This document shows, in pieces, positions 21,698-32,252 of a stretch of 64,000 bases of DNA. A model generated the notes under the pieces. The model saw only the letters and a list, made by a program, of their open reading frames with translations. It made no database searches and had not been told where the DNA came from. A program made the translations under genes and the position numbers. How positions within the stretch are numbered: the first letter of the stretch is position 1; each line of letters starts with the position of its first letter. Source of the stretch: Lepidostoma basale (Eukaryota; Arthropoda; Insecta; Trichoptera; Lepidostomatidae); the NCBI GenBank assembly GCA_022606425.2, contig JAHDVF020000734.1, positions 372,001 through 436,000 on the forward strand, given 5' to 3'.

Positions 21698-22476
21698 TCA
21701 TAATGATTCTATCTTCTTCTTCTTCTTTTTGTCCTGTCACACCTCCGTGGTGCATAGGGTCTCAAGGAACCCTCTCCGCCGACTCTATCGTATGCCTGAT
21801 GCCTAACATCATCCTAAGTGAGGCCTGCTGCCTTAACCTCGTCCTGAAGGGCTCTTCTCCAGGTGGCTCTAGGTTTGCCTCGCTTCCTCTTTTCCTGCAT
21901 AGGGGACCAGTCTAGTGCGCCCTGAGCGATGCAGGCTGGGTTCCTTCTCAGAGTGTGACCGATCCACTGCCATTTGCGTCTAGCGAGTTGTTCTCTAATT
22001 GCCTTTTCGCCTGCCATGGTCCAGAGAACGGCATTTGACACTGTTTGGGGCCAATAGATTTTGAATATTGAGCGAAGGCACTTATTTATAATCATCTGGA
22101 GTTTTCCAATAACGTCCGCGGTAGTTTTCCAAGTCTCACATCCGTACAGCAGTAAACTTTTAACGCTACTGCTGAATATTTAATAGCTTGAGCCTTCTCG
22201 AAATAATACTGGAACGCCATACAGGGCGAAGCATAGCGTAAGCTCCCCTTGCCTTGTTGAGTCTGCTGGCTACATCTTCCTCCGTACCTCCCGAGCCTGC
22301 TATCATACTACCGAGGTAGCAAAAGCTGGTTGTGGTCACAATGGGGGCACTGTGGAGCACGATTGGGGTGGAGTCATTTGTGGACACTCGTAGGTCTACG
22401 GTCTTGGACATGTTCATTTGAAGACCTACTTTTGCCTGCTTTTGGTTTTGCCGCTTCTTAGTAATCTCATAATGAT
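21698..22476 (-). mobile_element. RTE-type LINE fragment with end of RT domain and 10-bp TSD
   Basis: Minus strand: GLQMNMSKTVDLRV, SFCYLGSMIAGSGGTEEDVA, SRLNKARGAYAMLRPVW (end of the RT domain), then after a frame break MIINKCLRSIFKIYWPQ, REQLARRKWQWIGHTLRR, KRGKPRATWRRALQDEV, and a (GAA)n tail. Direct repeats TCATAATGAT at 21698-21707 and 22467-22476 bracket it, a convincing target-site duplication. Inactive, lacking endonuclease and most of RT. A second copy is at 33372-33832. Confidence 0.88.
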
Positions 22477-22759
22477 AATATAAAATTGTAAAATTCAAAA
22501 TAATTCAATGTTATTATTTAATTACTTCAAATATCTGGTGTCCCGACATGGTATCTGGAAGTTTAAAATTTTCTGATAAATTTGTGTCGTAACTGGAATT
22601 CTGAAACAAAACCACAAACACAAACATGTCCTTCCATCGTTAAAACTAATTCATTTTCCTAATTTCAACATAGTAGTAATTTTCTAATCACCGAGTATTT
22701 TAGGAGCAAATGCCGTGCGCTGTGCCTACGTAGACAATAAAACTTATCAAACATTTTAT

Positions 22760-22855
22760 ATATCTTAGGCGGGCGAAATATGTTATTCACATAAATTATA
22801 ATAATAATTTTAGAAAACAGATATTTTCATTTGTATTATTTATTTTATAGCATTG
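22760..22855 (+). repeat. HH-B repeat, single arm
   Basis: TTAGGCGGGCGAAATATG, TTATTCACATAAATTATAA and GAAAACAGATATTTTCATT, i.e. the right HH-B arm alone. Confidence 0.5.
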
Positions 22856-23365
22856 TTTCATCAATATGAATAATGTAGATCTACGAAGCGATCCTGTAGA
22901 ATATTTCCAAGTGTAGCAAGTCCACTGGAATCAGAACATTGACGGCCAGGGTCAGTGTGTCAAATGGTTAATCACTCTCAAGTTAGCGCTGACCTGCGGC
23001 TAACGAGGCTCAACTAAAGGAGGCAGCGCGCAACGAGGTGCGGTCTATTGATATCTATGCACTTTGTCATAGCGCCAGGGATGGCAAACCTTTCTGCGCG
23101 GAAGCGAGTGAAGTTGTTACAATGCTGAGATAAAGGGTTCATCCTGTTTTCAAATTTTAGCTTAGTCATAACAAGTTATTAAATTTAGTTCTGGTTATAG
23201 ACAGTATACAGGGTGATTCATTTATTTAAAAGGTTTTGTTATCCAGGTGAAGCCAAACAAGATTCATAATTTAAAAAAAAAAAAATTCAAATAAAATAAT
23301 AAATGGTTCTTTCTTCTCACAATGAAATTGTATTGCAATCTTATCCGTCTTTGCAAAAATGGTCG
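22856..23365. other. No gene; GC-richer island at 22890-23110
   Basis: Single-copy block with fewer AT bases and no frame or repeat recognised. Confidence 0.3.
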
Positions 23366-23446
23366 TTCACAATGGAGTTCTAGTTTCAACCCTTATGTAT
23401 GGAAGCGAAGCATGGAACTGGCTGAAGAAGGATGATAGCAGATATA
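23366..23446 (+). mobile_element. TTAG-family LINE internal fragment
   Basis: Only the VHNGVLVSTLMYGSEAWN WLKKDDSR stretch, one of the few copies preserving the TLMYGSEAW motif in frame. Confidence 0.6.
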
Positions 23447-23659
23447 TTACAGAATTACAAATTGCTTTTTAAAAAACTATCTAATATTGCAGAGTTTAAT
23501 TAAACATTTAGAGGATTTTACGAAATAATTTAAAAGAAACATCTAAATGATATGAGTTGATTAAGTCAAATTGATAATATGTTATTATATACTCGTACAT
23601 GCTTATTTATTATAGTATTACGTGTATTATACATTTATTTTTTAGTCAACATGTTCAAA

Positions 23660-24115
23660 ACAAACTATTTAATTAAACATCACGCCGTTTCAACGAAGGG
23701 ATAGGCAGAGAGTAAAGACCGGCATACTGCTCTGTCTCGTCGATTTTTCCTACTTGAAATGTGGCCGCCTTTTAGTATTTGATTAATTTGGTCATGCAAT
23801 GCTTTCCATCATCTTCCACGGCATCTCTTTCCACTCACAATATATGTACACAACATTTTAACCATTATTATCTAGTCCATTCGTTCCATATGTCCAAACC
23901 ATCTCGGGGGTCCTTTTTTAATTTTACTTATGATGCAATCATCTGCCTTACATTTCTTCCTTAATATATATCGTTTTCTTACACATTATTCTTAGTAATC
24001 TCATTTCTACGGCATTTATCCTACTTTCATCCTTTTTTGCCAGCTCCAAGCTTCACTTCGTTAATAAGGGTTGGCACTAGAACTCAATTATGTACGGCCA
24101 TCTTTGGTTAGTTCT
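23660..24115 (-). mobile_element. TTAG-family LINE 3' end
   Basis: Minus strand: HNxVLVPTL region, NEVKLGAGKKG, LRRMCKKTIYI, KCKADDCIISKIKKGP, TPRWFGHMERMD and KAWHDQINQI pieces with several breaks; the tail has decayed to AATTAAAT. ADDCI subtype. Confidence 0.7.
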
Positions 24116-24748
24116 ACACGTTCAATAATATAATTAAACTTTGAACTTAAAAAACGTTGAATCTACGTTAACAATTTATTTTTATTTTGAATAGTTTACT
24201 TGCTTTAAAGAAAGAGTAAACAGAGGTAATTTGTTGTCTTTACTTAAAAGGTGTAAAAACTCTATGGCACAAGCTGAAGAAAATATGTTGCTAGATACCT
24301 ACGAACAATGTTAGACAGGAGAACCAACTTAGCTGTAACGATTGTGCCGTTACAGCCGGTAGGTACTAGCAAATAACCGGTAATCTTAACTTCAATAATA
24401 ATTCACTATTATTACGAATGTATTGGTATCGTAGAGTATTCGTCGACGAAGCTATGTAGTCTTGACTAAATCTCACAATATAAAATCGAAAAAATAATAA
24501 ACTGTTTTATGGGTTTATGGAAAATGCACTGCGAAAACCGTTAAACATTTTTTGTGCGTTCCTTTTAAGAATATGAACTTTTTATTAATGGTTTATTTCT
24601 CTTTGTATATACAATACTTATATCAAAAAAATAAAATTCCATAGACATGTGTGGACAAACAGTCCTTCTTCAGTATATATACGTTTTTAAAAATATTATA
24701 AAATTGTTTACATGATCTGACAGATGTCACCTGTCAGATATCATCTGT

Positions 24749-24850
24749 CATAGACATCTGTATCTGTATCATCTGTATCTGTCATAGACATCTGTATCTG
24801 TATCATCTGTATCTGTCATAGACATCTGTATCTGTATCATCTGTATCTGT
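24749..24850. repeat. 34-bp tandem repeat, three units
   Basis: Units start at 24749, 24783 and 24817 (CATAGACATCTGTATCTG start), with a partial fourth at 24851. They look like an amplification of the CATCTGTC loop of the surrounding foldback. Confidence 0.9.
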
Positions 24851-24909
24851 CATAGACATCTGTCAGATCATGTAAACAATTTTATAATATTTTTAAAAAT
24901 GTATCTTTA

Positions 24910-24945
24910 TTGAAGAAGGACTGCTTGTCCGAAACATGTCGATGT
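24910..24945 (+). ncRNA. Hammerhead-like motif, HH-C
   Basis: Core UUGAAGA (C3 to U), extra A, stem II GGAC/GUCC with UGCUU loop, GAAA, ACAUGU, C17. One invariant position changed. Stem I is only partly complementary. The minus-strand partner at 24645-24673 keeps CUGAAGA and stem II but has lost GAAA. Confidence 0.5.
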
Positions 24946-24972
24946 ATTTTTTTTTTAAATATAAGTGTTGTA

Positions 24973-26255
24973 TTAGGTCCTTACATATGAAATTAGCGTT
25001 TTGCCGTACTGGCAACTTTGATCTCAAATATCTTCTCTTTGGTTAGGAATTCCAAATTCAAATTTATACAGCTATTTACTCAAGTATTTGTGTTTCGAAA
25101 ATTATAATTCATTTGTTTTTTCCTCAATTGTTTTTTTTTCTTTGCGTCACTCAGTTTACAAAATGGAAAACTTGAAATATCGCGTTATTTAAGAGTACGA
25201 GTTCCACCGTGGCACCAGTGCTGCAGAAACGGCTCGAAGGATTAATGATGTGTATGGCGACGGTGCCGCAAAAGAAAACACAGTGCGTTTTTGGTTCCAA
25301 CGTTTTCGTTCTGGAAATTTCGACCTGCAGAACAAGCCCCGTGGACGGCCGGAGACCAAAGTTGATAATGAAGAATTGAAGGCTATTGTGGAAGCGGATC
25401 CATCGCAAACCACGTCCGAGTTAGCTGCAGGCTGCGGTGTTAGTGATAAAACTGTTTTAATCCACTTGAAGCAAATTGGGAAGGTGAAAATGCTTGAAAG
25501 GTGGGTACCTCACGAATTGAGTGAAGCAAATCAACAAACGCGCGTTGACTGCTGCGTTGCATTACTCAACCGGCACAATAATGAAGGGATTTTGAATCGA
25601 ACCTGTGATGAAAAGTGGATCCTGTATGATAATCGGAAGCGCTCATCGCAATGGCTGAACCCTGCCGAACCAGCCAAACCATGCCCCAAGCGAAAATTGA
25701 CTCCAAAAAAGTTACTTGTGAGCGTTTGGTGGACTAGTGCTGGTGTCGTTCACTACAGCTTTCTTAAATCTGGCCAGACGATTACGGCAGATGTCTATTG
25801 TCAGCAACTGCAAACCATGATGGAAAAGCTAGCTGCTAAACAACCGAGGCTGGTTAATCGCTCTAGGCCACTGCTGCTTCATGATAACGCTAGACCACAC
25901 ACTGCACAACAGACGGCTACCAAATTAGAAGAGCTTCAATTGGAATGTCTAAGACATCCACCGTACTCTCCGGACCTTGCCCCAACAGATTACTATTTTT
26001 TTCGAAATTTGGATAACTTCTTGCAAGGGAAAAAATTCAACTCCGATGGGGCAGTTCAAACCGACTTCAAAGATTTTATTGATTCCCGTCCGAATGTTTT
26101 TTTTTAGTAAAGGGATCGATGAACTACCTATGAGATGGCAAAAATGCATAGATAGCAATGGTACATACTTTGATTAAATAAATATATTCTATCTAAAAAA
26201 AATCAACTTTATGTTCCTCCCATACAAAACGCCAATTTCATATGTAAGGACCTAA
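24973..26255 (+). mobile_element. mariner transposon, near full length
   Basis: A 1283-bp cut-and-paste DNA transposon. Terminal inverted repeats start TTAGGTCCTTACATATGAAA at both ends and are about 30 bp. The TA target duplication is at 24971-24972 and 26256-26257. It encodes one transposase frame (25163-26177), broken by mutation. The TIR sequence and protein resemble the group of mariners common in moths and other insects. The insertion site is inside an HH-C repeat, and uninterrupted relatives in this window show the empty site. Confidence 0.95.
25163..26177 (+). pseudogene. mariner transposase, inactivated
   Basis: D,D34D transposase of the Tc1/mariner superfamily, which binds the TIRs and carries out cut-and-paste transposition. 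From the ATG at 25163 the frame reads MENLKYRVI and then hits TAA at 25190-25192, codon 10. After it come the N-terminal helix-turn-helix (HRGTSAAETARRINDVYGDG; ENTVRFWFQRFRSG), GRP linker (NKPRGRPET) and second HTH, then the catalytic motifs CDEKW, LLHDNARPHTA and YSPDLAPTDYYFF, so all three aspartates remain. Compared with relatives two residues are missing just before CDEKW (NRT in place of NRIIT), an in-frame 6-base loss. Near the C-terminus a T-run at 26094-26104 has one extra base and shifts the frame; the true end (KGIDELPMRWQKCID) continues in the next frame to 26177. Dead, but fairly recent to judge from few changes. Confidence 0.95.
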
Positions 26256-26519
26256 TATATACAAAGTATATTAAAAGGAAAAAGAGAAATAAACCATCAT
26301 AACAACACAAAGTATGGCGTATACAAAATAAATTTTTATTAATGTTCCATTTCAAATTTTACGATTTTATTTATTTTTATTTATTTAAAAGGCCTGTTTA
26401 AAATACGGTTTTTAAAAGTACATTATTATTTTCATTAACAATAGTTTGTTTGTTACCTAAAGAATGCAAAAACCTTATATTTAATTTTAAAATACACATG
26501 AACGCGATTATTTATTATT

Positions 26520-26950
26520 GTATTATAAAATAGATCCAGACTTGAACTCAAGTCCTCTGGATCTCTTCGTTAGTCTGTCTCCATCCTTTGATGTACGAAT
26601 GCCTCTTCACCCGCACGCTATGCCTCTCGGTCTCTCGCCAGTGTTCTCCAGGCCATTCTCGCCGTCCGTACAATATCATCGCTTTACCTGGTAGGCTGTC
26701 TCCCGACACTTCTCCAGCTCAACCCTGGCATCCATTAAGTAACCTTCTGGCTCCATCTTCCATCATCCCGTCGGCACACATGTCCAGCCCATTGCCACTT
26801 TATCCTTGCAATCGGTGACCCTGGTGCGTCTTAATCTTGCTAATCTTCACGTTGGGTTTATGGTAACTAAGCGATGGATCTTGTCCTCTGTACCTCTGAA
26901 TCAGGAGCCAAGTATTCTATCCCCTAGGGCCTAGGCCACCACTCGATATT
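26520..26950 (-). mobile_element. SINE-2 head split by a LINE fragment
   Basis: The tRNA-like head on the minus strand lies in two pieces: the A-box half at 26900-26945 (GGGGATAGAATACTTGGC) and the B-box half at 26530-26563 (GAGTTCAAGTCTGG). A LINE fragment separates them. Confidence 0.6.
26564..26892 (-). mobile_element. LINE C-terminal fragment inside SINE-2
   Basis: Minus strand: RIKWQWAGHVCR, a broken linker, then VGRQPTR.SDDIVRTARMAW, RTLARDREAYS and VRVKRHSYIKGWRQ, an RTE-like C-terminus. Flanked by CCTCTGGATC (26554-26563) and CCTCTGAATC (26893-26902), a 10-bp duplication with one mismatch. GAA tail short or lost. Confidence 0.65.
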
Positions 26951-27140
26951 ATACGTTAATTTTATAGAAACAATAACTATTTATCTGATCGACTGGCGTC
27001 GTTATTGTATTAATTTATAAAAACAAAAATATTTTTGACACGCAATAAAAATAAATCCTATTATTTTATTAATCAGGAAGTAGAATTTGTAACACTGTTT
27101 TAAGTAAATATTTTTATAAAATGCAAAAAATCAACAACAG

Positions 27141-27179
27141 CAACAACATGTTTCGGAGGTGACCTCCATCTTCGGGTGT
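27141..27179 (-). ncRNA. Hammerhead-like motif, HH-E
   Basis: Minus strand: core CCGAAGA (U4 to C), extra U, stem II GGAGG/CCUCC with UCA loop, GAAA, ACAUGU, then U. Stem I is reduced to two pairs. Confidence 0.5.
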
Positions 27180-27418
27180 AAATAATAATTATATTTACAC
27201 ACGAGAATGGAGCTTGCCTAAGTAAAATGTGATTTATTTTTATTTATTGTATTAAAATATTAAATAAAAAAGTGGATTTTAATAGTTTTACAAGTTTTAT
27301 TTGCAAATTAAGAAGGGTATTCTAACGCCTTTACCTTCAATATACAACACACCTATATAATATAATGTAATTTTGTTGTTTTATTAAACATTTCTTATAA
27401 AATAATAATATCTATCTC

Positions 27419-27453
27419 ACCATGTTTCGGAGGTGACCTCCATCCTCAGATGT
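27419..27453 (-). ncRNA. Hammerhead-like motif, HH-E
   Basis: Minus strand: core CUGAGGA intact, extra U, stem II GGAGG/CCUCC, GAAA, but stem III reads ACAUGG and is no longer palindromic; stem I is weak. Confidence 0.5.
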
Positions 27454-27648
27454 AAATATATATAATAACTGTTATATTTTTACAACTGAGGATGAAGGTC
27501 ACCTCTAAAACAGGTTGTGTTCGATATTTTTATTTAATCAAAATATTTAATAAATAAAAATTGAATAAAAAGCGTTGTTAATTTAATTCCAAGGTTATTA
27601 TAATGGAATTCATTGGACTTGGACTTGGATCTTCTGGTTTACAGAGGT

Positions 27649-27918
27649 TCAGCTCTTATGGCGTCTAACGTCTGTAGGAAACATTGTTGGAATGTGATTT
27701 GGTAGTTGTTTTATGATGGGGCTAAATGTATGGCCCGGAGTGTCCTTCCGAAAGAGGGCGAGGGGGGATTTAGGGTTTATGATAAAGTCTTTTACATTAT
27801 TGTCGAGGAATGGAAGACCAGTTAGGGTTGGGATTGTATTTATAAAAAAAGTCTGTTCTCGAGCGGAAGATAAGAGGAGCAGTTCCTGGATGGAGTTGTG
27901 GTATGAGTACGTAGTGGG
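27649..27918 (-). pseudogene. Unrecognised coding-like segment beside HH-E repeats
   Basis: A 90-codon minus-strand open frame without an in-frame upstream ATG. It has unusually protein-like composition for this region: SIQELLLLSSAREQTFFINT, PTLTGLPFLDNNVKDFI and LALFRKDTPGHTF. Bounded upstream by a stop at 27919-27921 and downstream by the stop at 27649-27651. I do not recognise the family. It lies next to HH-E repeats, so it may be a scrap of the internal region of an element that carried them. No RT motif is visible. Confidence 0.35.
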
Positions 27919-27999
27919 CTATCGGGTAGGATTTTTTTTATCCACATTGATGGCGGGAGGGGTAAAGGACTGAATGATGGTGGATATCTTGTTGTTTTA

Positions 28000-28515
28000 A
28001 CGCCTTAACCTTCAATAAAGGTGAATACAGTTAAAAACAAATGTAAAAACAGTCAAATATGCATTAATTAAGAATTGGTAATTTGAATCATATAATTAAT
28101 TTTTAATAAACCAGATGTTTCAAAGACTCTAATCCAATACAATCATAAAGAGCATTATTAAAATTGCAAACTGCGTTTTCACGTATGCTGAATGTAACGA
28201 TACTAAATATTATTTGGTTAAGCTCACATTAAGTCGCATGTGTCAGTTTTCATTAACGCGATTGAAACTTTCGTTTGTTACGCTATGACGCACACACACA
28301 ACACTTAACATGCATACATGCTCGTAAAACTTCGACTTAATTGAATATTCACTTCTTGCCAACCCAAATTGAAAGCAAACACAAACTCATTAGATATCTA
28401 CACACGTTTACCTTTATTACGGAGTACCTAAAAGAGATCAAAGGCGTCTAGAAAAATTAAATACGTAATTAGAGTACTTTGGGATAATACATCCTTTTCT
28501 ATTATTCCTTTAATT
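28000..28515. other. No gene; AT-rich DNA
   Basis: Starts with TTAACGCCTTAACCTTCAAT, an end motif seen next to several HH-type repeats. Otherwise nothing recognised. Confidence 0.3.
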
Positions 28516-28588
28516 TTTAGCGAAGCATAGAACTTGCAAAGAAGTATGAGAGTACATGTGGTAGAAATGAGATATCTTGTTATACGAA
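28516..28588 (+). mobile_element. TTAG-family LINE, upstream part, split by MITE
   Basis: SEA.NLQRSMRVHVVEMR-like decayed segment, corresponding to EAWNWQ..INAVEMRSL of the family. Resumes at 28843. Confidence 0.55.
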
Positions 28589-28842
28589 CTCATATATGAG
28601 ACAGTCGAAGCAAAAATGGACTAACCCACGTGATATTTTTTTATATTAACCCACGAATATTTTTTAATATTTAAATGCAAAAACAAAAACGAAACACTCC
28701 CATCTAAAGAATATTGTTGGAACTAAGTTTAGTTCGTTTTTGAATCGAAGAAACACAAGTTTTAGACACATTCCCATAGTTAACTCAATATTGGCTATCA
28801 TGTGAGTTAGTTCACTTTTGCTTTGACTGCCTCATATATGAG
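28589..28842. mobile_element. MITE with 37-bp terminal inverted repeats
   Basis: Non-coding element of about 254 bp. Its ends match as inverted repeats over 37 bp with four transitions: CTCATATATGAG, a purine, CAGTC, a purine, AAGCAAAA and so on to ACTAAC. The outermost 12 bases are themselves a perfect palindrome. Inserted in a TTAG LINE. No transposase here; the superfamily is not clear from the ends. Confidence 0.7.
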
Positions 28843-29095
28843 TGTTAAATGCAAATATGAAAAGTGAATGCAGCGCGAATGAAAGTTTTATGGTTATGAC
28901 CAATATAATGAAAGAGTCGTTAAGATGGTTTGGACACATGGAAAGAATGAATGAAGAAATAATGATACAGAAAATAAACTTAAAATATGAAAACGGATCA
29001 ATAAATAGAGGAAGAGCGAGGAAAACGTGGTCTGATAAAATCAATCAAATATTAAATGTCGACCATGTGAGGAGAAGGAGAAACTGACGTGCGTT
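28843..29095 (+). mobile_element. TTAG-family LINE, downstream part
   Basis: SVKCKYEK-like start, then NIMKESLRWFGHMERMNEE, the IMIQKINLKYENGS block and INRGRARKTWSDKINQILNV in one frame, VDHVRRRRN and a stop. The 3' terminus and tail are missing. GTRNR subtype. Confidence 0.7.
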
Positions 29096-29099
29096 CATT

Positions 29100-29600
29100 T
29101 TTGGAAGTGCTCTTTGTAAATTCTATGAATCATATAAAATATTTTAAAACAATTATTTATTTAAATTCATCATGTTTAAACTCTTTCAGCATCACTCTAA
29201 TATTGACATTTAAAATTATTTTCATTGCTTTATTTTGAAGAATGGTAAATATTTTAGTATCGTCTTCATTAGTCGAAAATAATACTGTCCTTCAGTGGTT
29301 TACAAGGCTTCATTTTAACAATCAAAATATATATTTTAATAGGCGCCAATGAAGTGTTTTATTAACTTCTAAGCGAGTGAGATTATACAATAACATAGGC
29401 ACGTACAGAGGAGGGAGTGTTTTAACATTCACACAACAAACTGCATTAACAACAATGACGTCAGCGTTATTTATTATTATTATATAATTTTATCTTTACA
29501 ATTACTTTACGCGTACAAAATTTTTATTAAAACCATCATTCTTGTCAGAATTTTCAATATTTGTGTGTTTTGTTTTCAATAAATAAATTAAAAACAAACA
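29100..29600. other. No gene; AT-rich DNA
   Basis: Nothing recognised on either strand. Confidence 0.3.
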
Positions 29601-29604
29601 TTTT

Positions 29605-29935
29605 GAATGTATACAAATTCTTGTAGACAAATACTGGATTTTACCCATTGCGGATAAATATTTTTTATAAGGATTAATTGTATCTCAATAGAGACGAAGA
29701 TGTAAATTGTTTTTCTGGGAACAGAATGTGGTGACCGAGGCGCTTACAGGACTTATGACCTGTCATTGGTTGGGTTGAGCGATCGCTTTATGTTTAACAA
29801 TATTCCCCATTCCGCCCTTCTTATGACCACCACATCTGACAAATTTTTGGAACTTGTATACATGCTAGCATCCTGCGTTTATCTTTACATATTTTAGTTC
29901 ACTCTACACTAGCGTCATCTATTAAGATTGGGAAG
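29605..29935 (+). repeat. Foldback-MITE family, single unit
   Basis: Monomer of the element that forms the inverted dimer at 32253-32750: GTATACAAATTCTTGTAGAC, GAGACGAAGATGTAAATTG, ATGACCTGTCATTGG, GAGCGATCGCTTTATG, TTCCCCATTCCGCCCTTCTT and CTACACTAGCGTCATC in the same order. No coding capacity. Confidence 0.75.
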
Positions 29936-30179
29936 GATTAAGCAGAAAACACGTTATGAATGCACTGTGAAAGTCTCTGCAAATCATACAGTACTAGATT
30001 ACGCCTGGAGATGTAAAATCATTAAAAACAAAGTTAGTAGTTACCTATCAATATACTCGTAAATAATTTTTTTTCTAGCCATTGTGTTGATTGTTGCCCT
30101 ACAATCCCACGAACCGCAATTGATTAAAGATGGTTTAAAATAGACAGTTGTAGTTCCGCTAGCGATTACTAATGACAGT

Positions 30180-30530
30180 AAAGTTGCCATTCCACTTATT
30201 TATTCTACGCAACGCCTTTGTACTCATAACCCAGTCGCTGTCAAAGTTATTTTTCCTTAGTTGACTAGCGGCTTGTAGGCGGGGAGCGCGTGTTTAGGTA
30301 CCGAGACGGCGAGTCTTACGAACGTTCTCTTTTCGAGCAGTTTGAAAATATTGTGCAACATTCTTTTGTTTTCGTGTATCGAGAAAACAGACGGAAAGTT
30401 CGCGTCCTTGCGGTGTTATAATATCTATGGTCTGTGATTGACAGCGCTCGAAAATTCGTGAAGTTTTAAAGTTTGAGGTTATTTTCAAATGCCAGACATG
30501 GTTCGAATTTTTGAATTTGGCGACTGCAGT
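30180..30530. other. Single-copy GC-richer block, possible 5' exon or promoter
   Basis: About 350 bp with many CpG dinucleotides (GGGGAGCGCG; CCGAGACGGCGAG; GAACGTTCTC). A 64-codon minus-strand frame is not convincing. The composition would suit a promoter or a 5' untranslated exon, but no initiator, splice pair or protein supports this. Confidence 0.3.
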
Positions 30531-31361
30531 TTTGTTTATTCTTTCCTGTGACTGATGTCATATTACTGGTTGGTATTAAAAATATAATATATTTTTTTAA
30601 ATAAAAATTCAGTTCTAATTATAATCTTTGATAAAAATTTGACTTTTGTTTATTATCATGAAGAATTAAAAAAAAACTATTTACAATATCCGGGTAGTGA
30701 GACAAGGAACTGAACAATAGATTAGATTCATTTTCAATTGACGTGTTTTCTTCTATCTTTTATAATTTATCAACTCGTTCACTTTAAAATTATTAAAATA
30801 ATTGTATATAACATATAATTTAAAAGTGCCAGCAAAGTGTTATTTTGTTTATTAATTTGTATTATTTAAAAGTATGTTCTTTAGAAGTCTTATTTCATAT
30901 ACTTTTAATAGTGACAAATACCGCCTTGCTTTATACGTTATAAACATTTATTTGTGCTCTAGCAAGACAAATCATGTCATGCCCGGTATACATAATATAC
31001 ATTATAAAATCTCTAGAGAATGTAAATTTTCGTAAAATATCAAGCCTGTTTTTTTTTAATTCGTGTTAACTAATTTTGAATAAAAAAAAATAATCTCTAT
31101 ACACTTTAACTTGATGCTGTTGATATTTGAATTACTTTGAAAAATATTGTGTTTTCATTACTACTCTTTAATATACTTTTTCAAACATGTTTCATACACT
31201 ACAAGTTATTCCATATTTTAAAGAGATTTATAATGTTTTTTTTTAAAGTTATTGTAAAAACCTTTACAATTAAAAAAAACATATATACAGTAGCATTTTT
31301 TTGATCGGTTTTGGCAGTAATATTTCCAGCTTTTACAATCAAGATAATAATGATAAGGAAA

Positions 31362-31640
31362 TCAAATCAAATCAGTTTATTACAAACAAAATTCAATTTT
31401 AAGGTACCTATTGAGAACAGGTAAAAACAATATATAATATCTAATCTATCCTAGTATGTAAATTTATTATCGCAACTTTTCTAGCATTTAGTTTTAATTA
31501 ATCATCATGTTGCGATTACCAATGTTAGCATAAGATTACTAACAAATAATAACAAACCGCCATTTTACTAACAATGCTACTAACATGCTATTTTATGTAG
31601 TTGTCACGATACAGGCCATGCCTATTGTGATAACTACAGT
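31362..31640 (-). mobile_element. Non-LTR element 3' untranslated end, (GATTT)n-tailed
   Basis: Minus strand: GACTGTAGTTATCACAATAG near the start, then AATTTTGTTTGTAATAAACT and a (GATTT)n tail. This layout is common at 3' ends of insect Jockey-like LINEs. No coding sequence left. Confidence 0.4.
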
Positions 31641-32250
31641 CCATAAGCTTTTTTTTTGTAAAATAAAAAAAAATTAAAATAAAATACCAGGAATGCATGA
31701 GAGATGGTTCAACTTTAGAAATACAAGATACTCAAAAAATTCAACAGTATTCGACTTTATATTACCATTTTATAATCTTAAATATGTATTTTTGTTTCAT
31801 ATGACGAGTATTACGACTAAAAAGAGGACATTGCATATTATTTCACCACTAAACGTCATTGGGTGTAACTGGTAAAAACATGCGTTGGAATTTATAAAAA
31901 AAAACGTTGTCTGACCCCGATATTAACTTGTGACATTTGTATCTGATGTAATATTTACAAATTGAATACTAGTTGTATTTAAAATTTGCACCTTGTATAT
32001 TCTGATCGGTAGTTAATTGGATCTGTGACATTTTCCTGTAATTAAGTACTTAACAGTTTGATCTTGCGTTAGATTAATTTATATAGAATAATTAGCCGTT
32101 TAAAAAATATAAATAGGTAGGCGGATTATGTGATCAATAGATTTAATCGGTAATACGGCTCTTTTTAATTTGATCTCATTAATTTTTCTTGTTTTATTAA
32201 TCAAACGGTGTCAACAAAGTCATACAAAATTTCATAAAATTTTTGTTTTT
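31641..32250. other. No gene; AT-rich DNA
   Basis: No recognised repeat; a 60-codon frame at 31693-31875 has no family resemblance. Confidence 0.3.
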
Positions 32251-32252
32251 GA

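Larger units (their letters stand above)
24600..26330. repeat. HH-C inverted-pair repeat, split by mariner
   Basis: Left arm 24603-24730 (minus) and right arm 24860-24972 plus 26258-26330 (plus). The arms share TATATACAA, a hammerhead-like motif with stem II GGAC/GTCC, TTTTTAAAAATATTATAAAA and TGTTTACATGATCTGACAG. Between the arms lie three 34-bp tandem repeats. A mariner is inserted in the right arm. The 3' end reads ACACAAAGTATGGCG, as in the copies near 60480 and 62965. Confidence 0.75.
27120..27540. repeat. Two HH-E inverted pairs in tandem
   Basis: Minus-strand motifs at 27141 and 27419 each face a plus-strand degraded partner (27195-27230 and 27478-27515). Both pairs keep GGAGGT.ACCTCC stem II and ATGTTTC halves. 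Confidence 0.65.

Noticed and set aside
24749..24850. CRISPR-like array
   Set aside because: The 34-bp units are directly adjacent without unique spacers, and the setting is eukaryotic.
30294..30488. 64-codon minus-strand frame in the CpG-rich block
   Set aside because: No motif and no homologous copy. Composition alone is not evidence of coding.
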